From the NCBI GenBank assembly GCA_002335605.1, contig BEDY01000006.1, positions 434,001 to 498,000 on the forward strand: 64,000 bases of DNA. Reading direction: 5' to 3'. This stretch comes from Prillingera fragicola. Lineage: Eukaryota > Basidiomycota > Tremellomycetes > Trichosporonales > Trichosporonaceae. The notes below the pieces were generated by a model that worked only from the letters and a program-made list of their open reading frames with translations, searched no databases and was not told the origin of the DNA. Below, piece after piece: positions 39,177-51,257 of the stretch. The first letter of the stretch is position 1. Each line of letters opens with the position of its first letter. Made by a program: the position numbers and the translations under genes.

Positions 39177-39895
39177 ATGCTCTTCCACCTCTCCGCCCTC
39201 TCCGTTGTCGTTGTCATTGCCCTCCGTCAGTTCAGCCACCACACGCGCGCCTGCGTATCCCCATCATGTAGACGGCAAGAATGGTTACTGACTGCCCACA
39301 GTGGCCTGGTACTTCCGCCAGCCTCTCTTTGTTTTTCTCTCGCCATACCTCCCCACGTCCATCGTCGCGCGCATCTCCAACTACACGCCCCTGCAAAACT
39401 ACTCGTTCGCGGACCAGGCCGAGGCGGGCATGTCCAGCTCCAACTTTGACCTGGAGCAGAACCTCGGCGAAGGCAGCAGCGAGAACCGTATGGGTCTTGA
39501 CGAGGCCGGCGTTGAGGAGGTTCGCCGTATCATGTAAGTAGGCTGCGAGGTTGTGGAACAAAGCTGCTGCGCGTGCGCCGCGAGCTGCGTAGGCTGTGCC
39601 AAGCGCCACTTGGCATGGGCCGGTCGCTTCTCGGCTTGTCACATTTGGACCGCCGAGGCGGTGGTCTTCCCATCGCACTTGCCTTTGCCAACCTTCACAT
39701 CTGGGAACACTAGCTCACGCGCGCAGGGCCATTGAGCGTTGCACCTTCGACCAGGCGCGTCTCATTCGCCACAACCGACACCTTGCCAAGAATGGTATTG
39801 CCCCCGATGGTGAGATTGCTCGGAACGGTCTTCAGCCATTTGATACTGACAATCAAGGCACCCCTCTCGACCGCAAGGCCATCACCCACCTCTGA
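39177..39895 (+). CDS. Small membrane-anchored protein, DUF2015/UPF0357-like
   Basis: Exons 39177-39225, 39302-39533 and 39727-39895 give 149 residues. One N-terminal transmembrane segment or signal anchor (LFHLSALSVVVVIALLAWYF) is followed by a polar region. The C-terminal motif FDQARLIRHNRHLAKNGIAP with a later DRKAIT resembles the fungal family UPF0357 (DUF2015; yeast YCL012C), whose function is not known to me. Family assignment is from memory of this motif and moderate. The second intron, 193 bp, is four times the usual size here and contains two perfect short hairpins. Confidence 0.75.
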
Positions 39896-40110
39896 TCGCA
39901 CCTCGATATCTCATAAACGTCGGCGCTACCTAGATTTCTGGACAAGCGTTGTCGACATTCTTTCTCCCTCGCAAGGGTTCCGACCTGCGATGCTAACCCC
40001 ATACCACGTGTGTTCTGACACTCTGTTCTGATACCCCATTCTGTTGTTGATATGCATCTTTCTCCCGGGCACAAGCAATCACATCTAGGCCAGCTTCAAA
40101 TGCGGCGAGA

Positions 40111-41571
40111 TCACTCGCCATAGAGGTACATGAAGAATGTGGGCTTGTCCTCCCACTCGTTGTGACTCAAGCGCTGTGGCAGCAACGAGCGCTGCACCTC
40201 AGGAAGGCTGATGGTTGTAGCAATGGGCGAGGTGGCCAAGGAAGAGGGTCCAGAGAACGGGTCGACAGGCACTGCGCTGTCGACCTCCACCCACGCGTCC
40301 GAGAAGCTGCCCTCAGACGAGGCGTACGCCGACGACGAAGGAGACACAACGCGATGCAATGCCAACGAGCCTATCTGGCGCGCCGCCTCCTCGGCCTCGA
40401 TATCTGAGTAGCCCTCCATGCTGCCCTCGCTGGCATTTCCGAAGCGCTCAGTAAGGCTGCGAAAGGTGGTGTCGCCGTCATCCGCCACACTGTCCGCGTC
40501 GCTGTGGTCTCCATGCTCGGTGGCGGTATCACTCGTGTCACCGTGATCGGTGCTCGAATCGCGGTCCGACGAGGACGCCGCAGAGAGGTCGCTGGTCTCG
40601 GGCGTGAGGAGCGCGTGCGATGGTGGCGGCACTCGTGCGCGGACAAGTGCCGGGCGGACGAGGTGCGTGAGGCGCACCTTCTCCCCAGCCAGCGAGGTCT
40701 GGTCCTCACTCCAGGAGATAAGCTCATAGTAGCGCGCGACGAGGTGCACAACGAGACGATCAAAAGAATCGGGCACGGCCCACGACAAGTGTGCGGCAGA
40801 GCGAGAAAACTCGAGGACGGCAGGGACCTGTCCGTCCTTTGCTGGCAGCGGTGGCACCGCCTCGCGCACCTGGTGTTGGGTTGGCAGGCGGCGGTGGCTA
40901 CCGTTTACACCGCTGCTGCTGCCTGGCGTTTGGTCCACAAGCGTGCCTTCAATGATACGCCAGCCCTCGGTCTCGGACGAGGTGACAAACTCGCCACCCA
41001 GCCATGCGCGAATGACGTCCTCCACGGCAGGCACGACAACCTCGGCGCGTCGACCTCGGCGACGGAGCATGGCACGCGTACCCTTCAGCGACGTCGTAAA
41101 CGCACCATTTTGCGATGAAGCCGTAAAGGGGTCCCTGCGCGAGGCGTCGGCTGGGAGGATCGGCGCGGAGCGGTCAATTGCATTGGCAGGGAAGGCGGCA
41201 CGGGGTTTGTGAAAGTGGAGCGGCACCGCTGGCGTGAGGTCGGACCGCTTGGGGTTGACGACGTATGGATTGTCGATGAAATTGGCTGCAGAGTCAGAAC
41301 CTGCACGAGCTCGTGAGAAATGTACCATTGTTCATTCGGCGCACGACGCGCTTGCCGCGGTTGCTTGACGGTCCCGGCGCTGGTTCGGTGGCGCGGGCTG
41401 CGTCCCGCCTGGCTTGAGCCTTTTCACGCTGCTGGGCATTGAATGCCTCGACCTTGCGTTGGGACTGATTGACAGGGTTCTGAAGAATCGCAGGAAGGCG
41501 AAGGCTACAGAGTTAGGATTGTACATGGTCGATCATGGCCGAGCTTACGGTGCTGGGCCAGAGTCCGCCAT
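40111..41571 (-). CDS. R3H-associated domain protein
   Basis: Exons 41571-41549, 41504-41326 and 41285-40111 give 458 residues. The N-terminal half resembles the fungal R3H-associated region: LRLPAILQNPVNQSQRKVEA, RVVRRMNNANFIDNPYVVNP, and LRRRGRRAEVVVPAVEDVIR. The segment DSFDRLVVHLVARYYELIS near 225-245 carries the R-x3-H spacing of an R3H nucleic-acid-binding domain. The rest is Ser/Asp-rich and disordered. The cellular role is unknown. The 40-bp second intron was chosen because it joins MNN to ANFIDNPYVV, while the nearer AG would leave only 25 bp. Confidence 0.8.
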
Positions 41572-41672
41572 TGCGTTGTGGCCTGCCGATAAGAAAATGG
41601 GCGCTGAGAGGAAAGAAAGAAGAAAGAGATGTGCACGGCCTGTTCCAGGTGTATATCTGAAGTTTTTGCACG

Positions 41673-42087
41673 CTAGTAAAGTAGACTAGCTAGGCCAAAG
41701 ATGTCCTCGATGCGGACAAGGTGCTTGAGTTTGACAACTGATTGCGGATCCGAACCCAAGTCGCTCAATGTCAAGGAGTAGGTTGCGGAGACTCCACACT
41801 GGAGTCGTGGGTGTTTTGGGTGAGTGGCCCAAGTGCCACAATGGCTGTGGCACGGGGATATTTCCGACTCGGAGCAACTACTGGATGAAGCTTACCCTCC
41901 GCTGCCAGCTGTACTGCCGTGCGCCCAGCTGTCTGCCCAGGGTGAGACGAGGTAGTGACCAGGGCGGAACCAACGCGTGGTGTAAGAAACGGGAATGTTG
42001 GCGCACAGGCGCACAGGGCAGGAGCGATTTGCGGGTGGCGTCGGCGCTGTACACCTGAGCCCAGTCTGTGGATCCGTGACCATGCAT
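41673..42087 (-). CDS. Possible small split gene, unresolved
   Basis: On the minus strand an open segment ends at a TAG at 41673-41675 after VVKLKHLVRIEDIFGLASLL, which looks coding. Upstream a donor GTAAGC at about 41895 follows either GRTAVQLAAEG (ankyrin-like phrase) or RQYSWQRR, depending on frame. Two splices are possible: acceptor near 41806 giving CGVSATYSLTLSDLGSDPQS before the tail, or acceptor near 41746 joining the ankyrin-like phrase straight to the tail. I cannot decide between them or find a firm start. It may equally be chance coding potential. It would end only 101 bp upstream of the R3H gene start. Confidence 0.25.
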
Positions 42088-42640
42088 GCATTGGGCTCAT
42101 GCTGCAGCTGCTGCACGGCACGTCGTCGTCCTATGCCTGGCCTTTGCCTGGAGCCTCCACCTGAACTTGAGAGGCCAGTGAACGGAAGCTTCCTTTCAGG
42201 TAATTCACAGTGACAGCGGTGGTGTCTGCAACTGGCCCAGCCCATTTGCCCCGCTGCCGCCCGCCGCCAACAGCCACCGGCGGGGAGACTGTCAGTCTCG
42301 TTCCTCAATCCCAACCTTGATCCTCGACCACCATTCATTCTTCCTCGACCTTGACATCCATCCATCCCCTAAACGCAACATAACGAACACTCCTATAACC
42401 CCTCACAACCACGCTCGTTTGCCACCCCCTTTCTCCACCGCCTGCTCCGTTCTTGTCATTTGACAGAGCCCTCAAACACGCCTCAATCGCACGACACGTC
42501 CACGGCGCGCACTGATAGACATCCCTTGAAGGCCAAAACGATTCACGCCTCCCCGCCGCCCAGTCTTCACCTCCAGGCCAAACCGCCAATTGACACTCAT
42601 CCCCTTTTCTCCTCCTGCACTCTTGTAGCCTGTCGCAACA
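42088..42640 (+). promoter_or_regulatory. ARF6 promoter and CT-rich leader
   Basis: From about 42300 to the ARF6 start at 42641 the plus strand is rich in C and T with CACA and CTCC runs, as in other leaders of this window. No TATA box is evident. No gene is visible between the uncertain small gene and ARF6. Confidence 0.4.
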
Positions 42641-43583
<943 letters not shown>

Positions 43584-45524
43584 GTTCTGTCACGACTTTT
43601 CATCTCTCCTCTACACTTCCGGTAATGGGCACTCGGCATCCCCGGCACTCTACGAGTGCGCGCCTCTCCGTCTCTATGTCCGTCATCTCCGAGCATCGCT
43701 GCATAGGCCTGCGTTAATACTCTACTATTCCCCTCTCATCGGCTGCCCTGCGATTATTACCCCGCGCGCCGCGTCCCTTTACCGCCAACTCAGCCACGTG
43801 CAGTTGACGGGGGCTGCAAGCGCGTGCTATTTTCTTCGAATCGAGCAGTGTGTATACCCCTTTGACATGCAACTTTTACGAGCACAGCAGGCAGCGCGAG
43901 CTTGATCCTCACGCGGCGCGGAGAGCCGTGAATGCAACTGGGGGCACTGCCGGCACGCATTCGCCGTGGCAAACTAAGTTTTCTGACATCTGATCTGATA
44001 CACCAGGGACTGGCACGTGCTGTTGGCGGCGGTGGCCGCTTCGAGCCTCCAGATGGATGTCCTGCAGTTGAGCAATGTCTCGAACATGCCCTGTGTTAGT
44101 GGCACGCTGCCAGCGGGCCCGCGAGACGATACTAATGGGCAGGCATGGGCATTGGTAGTCATGGCACAGTGCAAGGCGCCGTCTTGACTTCGTAACTTCG
44201 AGGTGCCGGCTTCACTTGGAGGAGTCTCGTGGAGGACCAGCGGCGTGCTTTGGTTCATCCGAACAGCTTGGGATACTCTTGCCTGTTGCACTGCAGGGCT
44301 GCAGCTGAGTGGCCACTCTGCCTGGTGGCGGCTGCGGCGCACCAACTGCCTTGTGATTGCCGGTGGAGCGCGGACTTGACATTCTGAGGCTGTTGCGGTT
44401 GCTCGTACGGATGCCTGGCAGGTGTAGCGGACGTGACCTCCCCCGAGAACTACGGCAGGCCGCCAAGACCAAGACCAGAAGCTTACTCTGACTGAACTGG
44501 TGAGAGAGCTGGCGAGTGCGACTTGCTCTGTGGTCACTGTTCAGCAGAGCTGCTACCAGACGGTGGAGTTAGATTTCGGCAACATACTGGCTGTGTGCCA
44601 GTACATGTGTTGCGTCATCTGATCGACATGAGCATGTTTAGGCCGAAGAATGTCTTCTCGGCCCGGCGGAGGCGCTGAGACGTGCAACGACCGTTTTGGC
44701 CACCAGAGTATGCTTTAGGGCCAGGTTGTAGAGTGAGGTCGGTGGCGCATGATGGCGTCCGCATAAACGATTATATGCCATTCGCAGGGCCATTAGTGGA
44801 CCTTCACCCATTGACGTTACTTGTGGGCTCCAGCACAACAAAAGTTGGGCACGCACCACCAAGGTCAAGGCACACTGCGCCGCCGTAGTCGGCCTTGCGG
44901 CATCTGCAGCCCCGCAAGCACAATAGTGCGTAGGTGGTGTGTGGTGGTGCCGCTCGCCGAAATTGCCCAGCCACGGCAGCGGTGGATTGACATTCCCTGA
45001 ACTCCCCCTTGCCGGACAGAGTATGACGTACCTGACCCATGATGAACTTGTTACCATACCGGGAAACTTTGCTCTCAATGGCTGTCGTCTTTTGGCGCAG
45101 AGCTGTGAGCAGAGCAGACCATCCGCCCCACCGCCGAGCAACATTACCTCTACCACTGTTCTTGAAACTCGACCTTTATCGCATCTTTCATCAACAACTT
45201 CACTCTCTCTACCACCTTTTTTGCTTTATTGACACATTGCCCCTGCGGTGTTAATTTCCGCCACCGCACTGGACAGGTCAACAGCGACCCGTCCAGCAAG
45301 ACCATCGCTCCCCGCAGCTCCCTGGTCGTCCCTGCCATCCGCATCCGCCAGACTGCCCAACCCAGTTCAGCCAGCGCCAAGCCCAGCTTTGCTGCTCAAT
45401 CTCTTTGCTTGCAGATTCCTCAACAACTTGGTCGGCATACTATACATCTTCTTGCCACTTGGCTTGTAATTAAACCGACCGCGCTCCTGGCTCTAACCGC
45501 ATCGCCACCCCACCTTCATCCACC
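43584..45524. other. Long intergenic region without a supported gene
   Basis: About 1.9 kb between ARF6 and the PalI/Sur7 gene. The longest open frames (43974-44537 and 44638-45156, minus) have no recognisable domain and unbiased composition. The last 400 bp (45130-45524) is CT-rich and probably the promoter and leader of the next gene. I see no tRNA boxes. Confidence 0.45.
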
Positions 45525-46285
45525 ATGGTTTCTCCGGCGTTCCCGGGCCTGTTCTTTGCCTTTGCGGGCATGGTTCTCCTTCTCTTTGTGGGTCGCTAAC
45601 AATTCTGTGGCCGCTTGATGCTGACATCGTAGGCCTCGGTCTCAGCACCAGTATGGGAGCGTCCAAGCTTCCTCAACGTGGTCACAAACCAGGGCAAGAT
45701 TGTCTTTGGCGTCTTCGGCGAGTGCATCACGGGTGGCGCTTGCACAAAAACTAGAATTGGGTACAACCTTACCGCGCCTGGTACTACGTGAGTAGATGAT
45801 GGCTCTCCACGGCTGACAGTGCAGCGGCGTTGAGATCAACTCCTCGGTGCTTCACCGCCTCACCTACATCCTAATCCTTCACCCCATCGGAGGCGCCATT
45901 GCCCTCATCTCGTTCTTGTTTGGCCTTTGCGGCATCGCATTCGCCTCGAGGGCTTGCACGATCATCATGGCTGCTACCAGCTTCCTTGCGGCCCTCACTG
46001 CTCTGTTCGTCTTTGTCATTGACATGGTTCTCTGGAACCTCGTCAAGCAGCGCCTCCACGATGCAGGCTACGAGGCATCTCTCGTACGTATACAGCTTCT
46101 AGCCTCACTAACTGTTCAGGGCATTGCCAACTGGTTTACGGTCGGAGCTGTGGTCGCTCTCTGGCTCGCATTCTGCACTTCGATCTGTGGCGCGTTCGGT
46201 CGATTTGCCAGCGGTCGTGCTGCTGGAGAGAAGGTCAGTGGATTCACAAGTCTTGAGAGCGTGTGGCTGACGACCTCAGTACTAA
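45525..46285 (+). CDS. PalI/Rim9/Sur7-family membrane protein
   Basis: Four-helix plasma-membrane protein; PalI/Rim9 members take part in ambient pH signalling. Exons 45525-45587, 45633-45787, 45825-46083, 46120-46233 and a tiny last exon 46280-46285 give 198 residues ending GEKY. The start MVSPAFPGLFFAFAGMVLLLFASVSAPVW is the first helix and loop typical of PalI, with an extracellular loop (GVFGECITGGACTKTRIGYN, two Cys) and an N-glycosylation-type NLT and NSS. If the last intron (GTCAGT...CTCAG) is kept, the frame runs to 46353 and adds 39 residues. Both ends are possible; I prefer the spliced one because donor, CTGAC branch point and acceptor are all good. Confidence 0.82.
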
Positions 46286-46353
46286 ATGAACGCCTGAGGT
46301 TACTCGGAGAGGAGGAGAAGATCATCTGTGGCCTGTCGGCAGCAACCAGCTAA

Positions 46354-46791
46354 CCCTATATACTTTTTTTGATATAATGGCAAGTAGACTACATGAGCTA
46401 CTTGGCACTACCTACATGCGGAATGAGAGACATTACACTATGCTTTGAGCGGATGGAGATGGATCGGATCCGGAAGAAACTCGGTGTCGAGCCCTCAGGG
46501 AGCGAGGCCTCGATGGCGGACTGCACTTTGATCCCTTTGTCCTCTGCGCATGCATCCCGGCGGCAGCGTTCACATCGTTCTCGTCAGCATCCTCTGGGTC
46601 TATTATACCCTAATCCACCACCAAGGTGCCCTTCTCTGTCCTTGTAAGTCTCTGTGTGCGGTTCAGCCTCAAGGCGACGAGTCGTGCTGCTCGCTGACGC
46701 ACACCTTCCCCTTTCTCTCACCTCCACTCATTTCATACTTCCGGCGCTGTCCCTCCATCCTCCAGCCTTTTGCCACCTAGTCGTTGGCAAA
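46354..46791 (+). promoter_or_regulatory. EDC4 promoter and leader
   Basis: 438 bp with no gene. The second half (46560-46780) is pyrimidine-rich with CTCT and CATCCTCC runs up to the start codon at 46792. Confidence 0.4.
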
Positions 46792-49700
46792 ATGGACAAC
46801 CCACTGCTCGCCATGCTCAAGCAGGCGACCGCTGGAGGCCCTGTAGGAGGCACTCCCGGTGCCCCCTCGAGCATGTCGCCAGACCACTCTGCGCAGTCTG
46901 CGGCGTCCGTGTCCCCCCCTCCGTCGCTCCAGGCCGTCAGTCTTGACGACCTCTTCAAGTCGATATCCTCGCCACCTCTGGGTTCTTCGAATAACCATTC
47001 TTCGTTTTCGACGCCTTCTGGTCCTGGTCCATCGATCCATCCTGCAGCCACTGCGTCCGCACCAGCTCCAGCTGCACCTGGTCACCAGGCAAAGTTGCTG
47101 GGGATGCTAAGCCTCGGCATGGGCGGCGCTCCTCCTACTGGATCCGTCACCCCAGAGACTCGCCCCGTGAGCGGCGCGCCCGTCACTCCATCACAGCAGG
47201 AGGAGAGGCGCCGTAGCTCGCTGCTCAACGTCCTCCGCTCGTAAGTACAACGAGATACTAGTCAGTCGCACGATACTCACACGGCAGTCCCACTGGCGTT
47301 GCTCCAACTACTCTCGCCGAGCCAGTCATCAACCATCCCCTCCCTGCCGCTGTTGCCTCTGTACCGGCCATCCCAGAGACCCAGCCAGCTGCCTCGCACC
47401 CCGCTGTCGTCTCGCCTCCGCTTCCGTCCCCTCCGTCGGCAGCTGCGACGCCCCTTAACAGATCCATCTTTGACTTCGTCTCGCCCTTTGACGCCTTCGA
47501 GAGCCCCAAGCCGCGGTCCCGTGTGCCTTCTGCTGCGCCTGCGGCCCCTCCTGTGTCTCAGCAGACAGCCCCTGTCCTAAACGCACACAGCGCGCCCCAG
47601 AATGCCCCTCAGAGTGCAACGCAGAGTGCACCGCGCAGTGCCACCCAAAGCGCTGGGCACAGTGGCCAGCACACTCCAGCCCAACCATCGCTTCCCACCT
47701 CTCCGGCCAACGGTGCTGCCCCTGGCTTTTCGTCGCCAGCCACAAACCTCTTGCAGAAGACTCCCTCGGAATCGCCCGCGATCAAGCAGGTTCAGAATGC
47801 TCGTAGTGACGCTCGCCGAGGCTCTGCAGGCTCAGCGGCGGCTCCTCCGCCGGCCAAGAAAGTCGAACTTTCGTTTCCCTACTTGTCCAGCAAGATTTTC
47901 AAGAACACCGAGGGCTCAGGGTGAGTTTGCCATGTCCGTGCATTGCTGATCGTTAGCCCCAAGACCTTGTCGTCGTCGCCAGTTACTATCGATCTGTCGC
48001 GCGACGACGCCACGGCCGTGGTTAACACGCCCGGCACCGTGCAGGTCATACCTACTACGATCATGAAGGCGGAAAATACAGGTTTCCAGCGTGGCCGCAC
48101 CGTGGCTTACACCAAGGGCTGGCTCGCCTACACGCTCTCTCGCGGTCGTGTGCGCCTCATCGACCGCAGTTCGGGTGCGCGCACTGTCCTGCAGCTTGAC
48201 TCCACTGGCCCGATTGTCGACCTGGCTGCCACCGCCAACGCCGTTGCGGCTATTGGCTCAGACGGCAGCGTGTCGGTGTACACCGTCCCCGAGTCGTGGG
48301 CACGCGACGACCCTCCTTGCCCGCTCGTGTTCCACCTTGGTCCCATTGACGCGGATCTCGTACCCGCAGAGAAGAACCTGGGAACTCTCAACCACCTCGA
48401 GTGGGTCCGCCGCACTGGACCGGAGACCGAGTGGCTGGCCATTGGTGGTACCGAAGGCGTTGTCGTTGTCAAGCCGTCTGACTGGTCTGACAAACCCGAG
48501 GTGGACCCTCTTGAGGTTTTCGCGTCGTCCAAGGTGCTCAAGGCAAGTGGAACTCTTGTGTCGTTCTGCCTCAACGCGAGTCACCAGGCCATCGGCCTGC
48601 TCTCGGCTGCCAACTACTTTAGCCTCTACTCGGTCGCCAACTTGAACCGGGTGTGGCACCGTCAGCTTCCCTCATCGGCGCCTTCTCTCGAGCCCACGTC
48701 AGCCTCGTTCTGCGAGGCCAACATTCTCATTGGACGCGCCAACAATACCGTCTTCGACCTAGTTCAGATCACTGTTGAGCTCGCCGTGCTTAGTACTGTC
48801 AAGTTTACAGTCCCGTCAACGAGTCCAACTCCGAACTACACGCATGCCGAGTATGACTCGGAGCGCGAGACATTGTTCGTGGCGCCATTTGCTCGTGGCT
48901 GCCTCTACGCATTCCATTACGCCCTCAAGGGCCAGGCGCCTTCGCGCGATACCAGCGGCGTGGTCGCTTTCGACTCTGTGGTCGAGCTGCCACTCGAGCC
49001 TGTTGTGTCGTTCGTCGTTGGACCCTCGGACGGCGACGTCGAGGTCTTCTTTTCCACGCCCACGGGTATCAACCAGGCCAGCATCGATGCCTCCGTATTC
49101 CCTGACCGCAAGACCACTCCCCCAGCGCCTGCAGCTGAGCAGCCCAAGCCAGTCAAGCAACAGGTCGAGAAGAAGAACAGGAGGCAAGCGCCTACCAAGG
49201 TTGAACCCGTCACTGAGGACGAACAGCCAACTACTTCGAGTGGACAGTTCAGCAGTGACGACCTCGCAATTGCACTGAAGAGGTCCGAGGACAAGTTGTC
49301 CAACCAGTTCCGCCAGATGCTGCAGAAAGAACTCGCCCCCCTTGCCTCGAGGTCAACTGGAGATGCCGATCTTGCTTCATCCGTATCGGCTGCTGTTGGC
49401 ACCCACATCAAGACCCATCTGCCGAACATTGTCCAACAGGAGCTGAAGCGTATCATGCCCTCAGCAGTGGCTGCCGAGGTGCGCCAGGTTGTTTCCGAGC
49501 ACGCTCCGGCCGCCATCCACCAGTCTCTGCAAGGTCTCTCCCGTGACATTGAGCGCTCGATCACTCCTGCCGTGTCGCGCACTGTCACTTCTGTGGTGCA
49601 GCCCACAGTGGAGCGTGCCGTTCAGGACGCATTCTCGCAGGCACTGGTACCTGCTCTCAACCACGCGACCAACCGCGTCTACGACCAGCTTGCCGCGGAC

Positions 49701-50420
49701 CTGAAGACTGAGATGGTGCAGATTCGCAAGGACATTGTTGCCGAGCAGAGTGAGGCTCTTGGAATGACCAACGACACCCTCCACACTATGGCTGGCACGA
49801 TTGTTGAGCTTCAGAAGCAGATCGCGGCACTGTCCGCTCAGGTTGCTCGCGGCGCGGTGGCCTCGACACCAACCCACCCCACGCAAAGCGCGCAGATCAT
49901 GTCTCCCCCGCGGGCGGTAGCGCCAATCATTCCCCCAGCATTTGCGCAGCCTAAGCTTGCTTCCGCGGCAGCCCCTGCTCCTGCCGTGCACGCCAATGCC
50001 CAGCAGCTCGAAGACACGTTCCTCGCGGCTCTCCAGCAGCAGAGTGTTGGCTCGACGCTCAAGCTAGTGTCCGACTATGCCAGCCGCACCGACGAGGTTC
50101 TGCCAAGCCCGCCAAACCGTTGCCCTCTGTCTCAGGCGGTTCTCCTGACCCTCCTGCACCGGCTTTCCCTGGCATTGAGCGAGCTGCAGACCCACGACCC
50201 CGTCTACCAGACTGCTGCGACATGGCTGCGCCGTGCTGTCGTCCTAGTTGACCCGCACGACCCTGCCATCTCCAACTTCTTTGGGCGCGTGGCCGGCGTT
50301 GTCTCGCAGGCTCTCAACGGCGTCATCAACACCCTCGGACGGCAGGCCAACGACCCGATGGCACAGGCGCACGCGCATGTCTTGCGCCAGACGCTTGACC
50401 TGCTTAACCGCAAGCTCTGA
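46792..50420 (+). CDS. EDC4: EDC4/Ge-1 mRNA decapping scaffold
   Basis: Scaffold of P-bodies that links Dcp2 and other decapping factors (Pdc1 in fission yeast). Exons 46792-47240, 47288-47920 and 47957-50420 give 1181 residues. The first 350 residues are disordered and Pro/Ser-rich with short linear motifs such as IFDFVSPFDAFESPKP and an Ala-Gln-Ser repeat patch. A seven-bladed WD40-like region covers about 385-740, a helical coiled-coil follows (about 790-1000), and the C-terminal domain has LEDTFLAALQQQSV, CPLSQAVLLTLLHRLSLAL and WLRRAVVLVDPHDP, which match the EDC4 C-terminus. Confidence 0.88.
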
Positions 50421-51257
50421 AGTAGGATCCACACTTGTGAAGGTGTGAATGGGAGATAGAGGGGTCGCGGTCCGCTTATACGGTCGTGTACTTGGCATTG
50501 TCATGGTTTGGTTTTGTGAATGCATCATGTTAAAGGTACGAGCAGCACAGCTTTGCAGCCAGATGGCATGTTCGTGATGCAAGAGATCTACTGAAGAAAT
50601 TGAGGGACTGCAGATGATATCATGCCCGATATCTACGTGAAGGAACCTTGCAGGTTGGCCGCCTCTCGGCAATCTCAAGGTCTCAAGGAGACTTCCGAGT
50701 CCCAGCCACCCTGCAAGTTGTGCCTGTCATTGCTGCACACGAGCGCAGACGTGCACGGCATGCACGGGAGTGGCAGCAGCTGCAGCCATTATCCCCCAGC
50801 TTGCAGGCGCACATGCGGGGTTGAGGCCGCAGTTGTTGTCCTGGATCCTGGAATGTCCTGTCCGAGACCCTTTTGCAGACCCTCCTACCAGTGCTCGTGG
50901 TTGTGCAGATGACCTCTCAGGAACTCTTTGTCTTTTACGGCGTGTCACGACTTGACGATACATAGGAACAGTAGCTCTCTCTTTCTCATTCACCTTCATT
51001 TCCCACAAATCCACAGGGCTGTTCGACTCTTCATCGCACTGCAAAGCTGCGGGCGCCTTTGACACTGCATTGGACACCTCACAGCAAGTCTCCGGGGCAA
51101 CAAGAAAATAGACACACACAGACGTCCTCCTTTGAAACATTCGGCCCGTCTCTACCTCTACCACTCTCGCACCGCATACACATGGTCTGAGGCAGCACAA
51201 CTCTCGTTCCCAAAACCACTCTCTCACTCCTCTTCGCCCCACACCCCATCCGCAAAC
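50421..51257. other. Intergenic region before the aspartic protease
   Basis: 837 bp without a supported gene. The final 100 bp are CT-rich (CTCTACCTCTACC, CTCTCACTCC) and likely form the leader of the protease gene. Confidence 0.45.

Noticed and set aside
41720..41760. GGTTCGGATCC on the minus strand, resembling a tRNA B box
   Set aside because: No A box at the right distance, no acceptor-stem pairing, and a coding-like frame runs through it.
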